Shown: one piece after another, positions 60,025 through 64,000 of the stretch | Layout: every line of letters starts with the position of its first letter | Position numbering within the stretch: position 1 is the stretch's first letter | NCBI GenBank assembly: GCA_020740775.1 | Contig: JAHEWK010000001.1 | Coordinates: forward strand, 2,046,001 to 2,110,000 | DNA from: Ilyonectria destructans | Lineage: Eukaryota > Ascomycota > Sordariomycetes > Hypocreales > Nectriaceae | DNA: 64,000 nucleotides | Direction: 5' to 3' | Translations under genes and position numbers: made by a program | Notes under the pieces: model-generated | Seen by the model: only the letters and a program-made list of their open reading frames with translations | Databases searched by the model: none | What the model was told of the DNA's origin: nothing

Positions 60025-60160
60025 TCGAATGGAAAATGAAATGCGACACTCTCTTTCCGTGGCTAAAATCTGAAGGGCATCGATATCGGGGCGATTGGTG
60101 TAATTGAAACCGGGCGTATCCACCAGGTAGCTTGGTTCGGGAGGGTATACTATATACGCG
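60025..60160 (-). pseudogene. P-loop GTPase fragment (G3 motif only)
   Basis: A minus-strand frame contains VYPPEPSYLVDTPGFN, with DTPGF at 60120-60106, followed by NRPDIDALQIL. The intact GTPase gene starting 0.7 kb away in the opposite direction reads VYPCN...VYLIDTPGFDD and HRSDSEVLVEI at the same place. The likeness is clear over about 35 residues and then stops. No P-loop is found upstream and no start codon fits. I read it as a decayed copy of a related GTPase. Confidence 0.5.
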
Positions 60161-60806
60161 GTTCGCCAACATTGAAGGCTGGTCGATCTGCCTTGTTGCC
60201 TCCACGTAGCACCGCCCAAGGCGTTCGGGCGATCGGGGCTATGTTTCTCAGCCGTTAGGTGGCTTTCCAAGGGAGCGGCATGGTCATTTTGGAGAAGAAT
60301 CTGGTTTCGATGGCTTTATTGGTTGAGCTAATGCAAGTAGAGGGTGGTCAGATGCAAAGTCCACAGCCAAGAAGTCACCGCTTGCAGCCAGACACGAAAT
60401 CACGGCACCAGGATTTCTTCCCAACTGGCAGGCGTATTTATCACTTAAAATGTTGAAGACATGCTCTGTAGAGCTCAACCTGGCCGGTCTGGTCCCTACA
60501 ACGGCGTCCGACGTGGGCTTCCCTCCACGTTGGAGCCTACGTCGGCAGTGTTGACATGCACATAGGTGACCGCGCCTCCTTAGCACTGCAGATTACTGCA
60601 TGCACGACGTGATGGCAGCTGCACAAGTCGCTTCACTACGCCTTCTCAGTAGCGGCTGAGTTTATGACGTGTCACCCAAGAATCTCCGAGGTCGAGGCCC
60701 GGTCCTCATTAGGCTTAAGGAGCCGGCAGAGTGAGGCGCGCTTTGTTGAGTTGCTGCTCAAATACTTTTCCTCGCCGTCGATGCCAAATGTTACCCAGTG
60801 AGCTAC
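60161..60806. other. Divergent interval between GTPase relic and GTPase gene, with upstream ORFs
   Basis: No complete gene lies here. It should contain the promoter of the GTPase gene. Two tiny upstream ORFs precede the first main ATG: one at 60781-60801 (six codons and stop), the other starting at 60788 and ending at 60841, overlapping the ATG at 60807. Confidence 0.5.
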
Positions 60807-63800
60807 ATGGTAAACTCACAACTAGTGAAGCTCTCTTCTGACGCCATGCCATATCGAAGACGTCCGACTCCCGCCTCGATAGGCCCAAATCTTACCTCTC
60901 CCAATTACGGGTCACCAAATATCGAGACAGAAGAGTCAGGAAGCGATTCAGAAGGACCCGCGATGAGTCTTTCACACTCCGATTCGGAAGTTCTAGCGTC
61001 AAGCTCAAAGCACAAAGGATTTCGCAATGGCGGAATTCCCAAGTAAGTGGTGCTCAATTGCCCGCGGCGTCTTTAGCGGGGTTTTTAATAGTCGAAATAG
61101 GCCAAGCGATGTGTTTATCGCTGTAATGGGCGTTACAGGGTCTGGCAAGAGCTCCTTCATCTCCATGTGTTCTGATACTCACGTCGAGATCGGACACACC
61201 TTGGAAGCATGTGAGTTGCTAGAAACCACGAGCCAAGGAGGGAAACGACGTACAAGGATTCTAACTACAAATAGGCACATCAACCGTTGATGTCTATCCA
61301 TGCAATCTTTTGGCAGACCGCACCGTCTATCTCATTGATACTCCGGGCTTCGATGATACTCATAGGAGTGACAGCGAGGTTCTCGTGGAGATAGCTGCGT
61401 GGCTCGCCGAATCATACCGGAACAAAATCCTACTTCACGGGATCATATATCTGCATCGCATTACCGATACCCGTATGCAAGGTTCGGCAAAGAGGAATTT
61501 GGTCTTATTCAAAAAGTTGTGTGGAGAAGACACCCTGCAGAAAGTGGCTCTTACAACAACCATGTGGGATATGGTCAACAAGGAAGAAGGGCTTCAGCGC
61601 GAGGAAGAGTTGATGAACACGCAGGAGTTTTGGGGTTGGATGTTGAGTAAAGGAAGCACCGTTCACCGACATTATCACACACGAGAGTCGGCCATGAATA
61701 TCATCACGCAGCTAGCCAGTCGCAACAAACCATTCGCTACAGACCTACAGACACAGCTCGTGGACCAGCGACTCACGCTCGATCGTACATCCGTCGGCAA
61801 AGTACTTCAAAGTGAGCTGCTGACACAGAGGCAAATATGGGAAGAGGAGCTTCGTCTAGTTCAAAAGGATATACAGACCGCCCTAGAGGAAAACGATAAA
61901 GAGGCTGGAAGTGTGTCACGCGAAGAACGTGATGTGTACTCACGGTTGGCCCAAAAGGGCCAGCACGACGAGCGCGTCGCCCGAATGGAGTCGAGACTAC
62001 GAGCTGCACGCGAGAACCTACCGAAAAGAGCGGCTAGTAGTCAGGCCGGAAATTCAAAGTCGGGTGATAGAAAAGAGTTCTCACCAGTTTCAGTATCGAT
62101 GTTTAGATTTGCTCAAAACTTATCAAAGGCTGCGTTAGAGGAACTAGAAACCGAAGCGCAGGTGGATGATACGGCCGATGCCGCTGGAGAGGATTCAAAA
62201 GGCTTAAACGACCCAAAACCCTTGAATCTTGCCGATGATTTGGGCTCCGTCGTGGACCCTCCGGATGTTGCACAGTTTACGGATTCTGGCTACGCTTCCG
62301 TGCGAAGAGATGCAGGGCCAATGTCGGATGAAAAGACGATCCTGACGCAGCTCGCTGTTGAGCCTGATTCAACCGAGTCACGAAACGAGGACACGAACGA
62401 CACCGCTACCGTATATTCAATTGCCTGGAGTGTTCCAGAGGACGAGCTAGATACGTACAAGTCAGAGCTTTCCGAGGCCATACTCAAGAACCTTCGTCGC
62501 CACGTTCCCGATGTTGAGCTCCTTGAATCCCTAGCGACGGTTCTGCCATCTTCACTCAAATCATTTGCCCTTCGTCTGGGTTGCCCAGGCTCAAGCAAAG
62601 CAGAAAAGGAGGTCATGTACTTTGTTCACAAACACAGAATGTGTGTATGACCTTTTTTCCCTCTCGATTCTTGGGCTGAGCCATCCAAAGCTAACTGCGT
62701 CACAGCGACATCGCACACCGCTTCAATGATGCTGCCAGGGGTATTCCGGAAGAGGATGCCTCAATTCGCCCTGTGGAAAAGCTGGAAGAGGCAGTTGTCA
62801 ATAGAAATATTGGTCAATGGCTCCAGGATGTTTCACAAGATAACGCGATGGGGCGCGACGACGAAAGTCGAGATGCAAGGCCGGACTGGAACCAACAGCT
62901 GGACGCTCCCGACGAGATCGAAGAGCAGCCATCTCTGCCGGATAAGCGGGGGTACAGAGACGCTGTCTTCAATTCAGTCGCATACAGGTGGTTGATGACA
63001 AGGCTGATCAAAGCGCTGGTACTAGCTCCTGTTGAAGGGGATGACCTTTGCGCTCATATTCAATCCGAAATATCGGCTTGCTTAGAGCAAAACCGGTCTG
63101 TCAGCAGCAAGAGGGCGTCAGAGAGGTATACAATGTTGTTTGTTGCAGAGTGGAATCCGATGGCATTCCTACAGGAACAATTCCTCGACCATTCCCATGT
63201 TAGACGCCTTCTGCATGAAGTTCTTACATTGACAGGATCTGCCACGGACGCACAGGTTCTTCCATGTGCTGAATACGTCCGCCAGACTTGGGCAGCAACT
63301 GGACCGGCCCTTCTCGCACTCTTAACGGATGCTTTAGTGTTGGAAAAGGAGGTGTCCGGTAGGTGTCACCAGCCGCGACTCTATTGCTGTTTTCGGGAAC
63401 TGACTTCGTATAGGAGAGCTTGGGGATAAATCAGTCGTCAAGTGCCTCTTCCGAAAGTCCCACCTCGACGTACAGGTTGAAGGGACTGCAGATGCTATTG
63501 CAGAAGTTGGGGAGCAAATTGGCTGGCTTGGAGCTGCCCTGCGTCGGTCATGCACAGAATCTGGTCTGGCAACTTGTCGCCCCAAGATTCAAACGTATGT
63601 ACCAAGTGCTGGGCCAGCGATTTGCACGATTCGGTTCGCCATGGAGGAAATCTCCGCCGACACCAAGCCTCCTGCTGCTGGGCAATGCTGGCATGAGTTG
63701 TTCCAAAACCCAGTCGTGGTGAGAGGCTATCCAATCCCAAGGAGGACTCAATATGATTCGGGGCTCGAGATTCCGCTGAATGTCATGTCGGGGTTGACGA

Positions 63801-64000
63801 AGTGCCCGCGAATCAATCGTTTCTTAGGCAGCCACTTTTTGAAAGGATTCTCAACTGCTCTGGTACCGATGAAGAGGCTCAGCGAAGCGATCCTTTGGCA
63901 TCTCTACTACTCTCCAGATGGGAGTAGACTTCCGTACCCGGATCTGGATGCAATGGACCTGGACCACGTTGATACTAGTCTAAAGGATCTAACAACAACA
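60807..64000 (+). CDS. Large P-loop GTPase fusion protein, incomplete at window end
   Basis: At least 984 residues come from exons 60807-61042, 61101-61210, 61275-62640, 62706-63358 and 63414-64000 (continuing). A Ser-rich, disordered front leads to a small GTPase domain. The P-loop is GVTGSGKSS (residues 89-97), with a switch-type TST near 117-119, DTPGF at 137-141 and TTMWD in the G4 position. This resembles the AIG1/septin-like GTPases common in filamentous fungi. A long charged, helical region follows (LRLVQKDIQTALEENDKE, DERVARMESRLRAARENL). The C-terminal half contains WHELFQNPVVVRGYPIPRR, GLEIPLNVMSGL, HFLKGFSTALVP and WHLYYSPDGSRL. I recall these from large uncharacterised fungal proteins but know no function. 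No membrane span is obvious. ATG 60846 is an alternative start. The exon 2 acceptor could also be at 61091 (nine bases longer). Function is unknown; signalling or self/non-self recognition is only a guess. Confidence 0.78.

Noticed and set aside
61310..62650. Reading the GTPase gene as a separate 446-residue protein starting at 61310
   Set aside because: A phase-correct intron (61211-61274) with a CTAAC branch joins it to the upstream P-loop exon, and a further intron joins it to the downstream exons.
63595..63606. A possible donor GTATGT at 63595 in the GTPase gene
   Set aside because: The frame continues open without splicing through ICTIRFAMEE into the conserved C-terminal motifs, and the only acceptor that keeps frame would give a 12-base intron.

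Overview
This is nuclear DNA of a filamentous ascomycete, most likely a Sordariomycete and probably of the order Hypocreales. The reasons are short introns (about 50-90 bases) with GTAAGT-like donors and CTAAC/CTGAC branch sites, widely spaced genes, ergosterol synthesis (ERG5), and a head-to-head pair of myosin-motor chitin synthases of the kind described in Fusarium and Aspergillus. The order is inference. I resolved 20 protein genes, one 5'-truncated gene relic, one inverted-repeat element and several short tandem repeats. Exon joins were worked out by hand, and each model sums to a whole number of codons. I recognised no tRNA, rRNA, CRISPR array or autonomous transposon.

Layout. 0-7 kb: ubiquitin-eL40 fusion (+), YIP1-family Golgi membrane protein (+), mitochondrial rhodanese (-), ERG5 sterol C-22 desaturase (-). 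7-12.9 kb: a 5.9-kb interval with no gene I can support. 12.9-15.4 kb: a PBI2-like protease inhibitor (+) and a mitochondrial PDK-family kinase (+). 16-31.7 kb: chitin synthases chsVb (-) and chsV (+), transcribed away from each other across 4.4 kb that contains a 311-bp element with 28-bp perfect inverted ends. 32.3-35.8 kb: ribosome biogenesis factor URB1 (-). 35.8-39.4 kb: no gene seen. 39.4-41.1 kb: an uncharacterised protein with a CRIB-like motif (+). 43.2-44.1 kb: a secreted isochorismatase-family hydrolase (+). 45.6-47.4 kb: a membrane-anchored histidine acid phosphatase (+). 48.7-51.3 kb: a single-span membrane protein (+) and an inositol monophosphatase-family enzyme (+). 51.8-53 kb: La protein (-). 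54.3-59 kb: a group with mitochondrial features, namely a cPLA2-like phospholipase (+), ribosomal protein mL44 (-) and a small probable complex I subunit (+). 59.6-60.2 kb: relics of a Cys-containing protein and of a GTPase. 60.8-64 kb: a large P-loop GTPase fusion (+) that runs off the window.

How the genes fit together. Most are housekeeping: translation and ribosome assembly (eL40, URB1, La, mL44), mitochondrial energy metabolism (PDK-family kinase, complex I subunit), sterol synthesis and cell-wall building. The two chitin synthases are related and differ in one telling way. chsV keeps the ATP-binding P-loop and switch II of its motor domain, and chsVb has lost both. Two genes have introns in or directly after the start codon: eL40 (A|TG, then a 7-base exon) and the complex I gene (first coding exon is only ATG). 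The least conserved part is the right end, where a GTPase with an unexplained C-terminal domain lies beside a broken relative.
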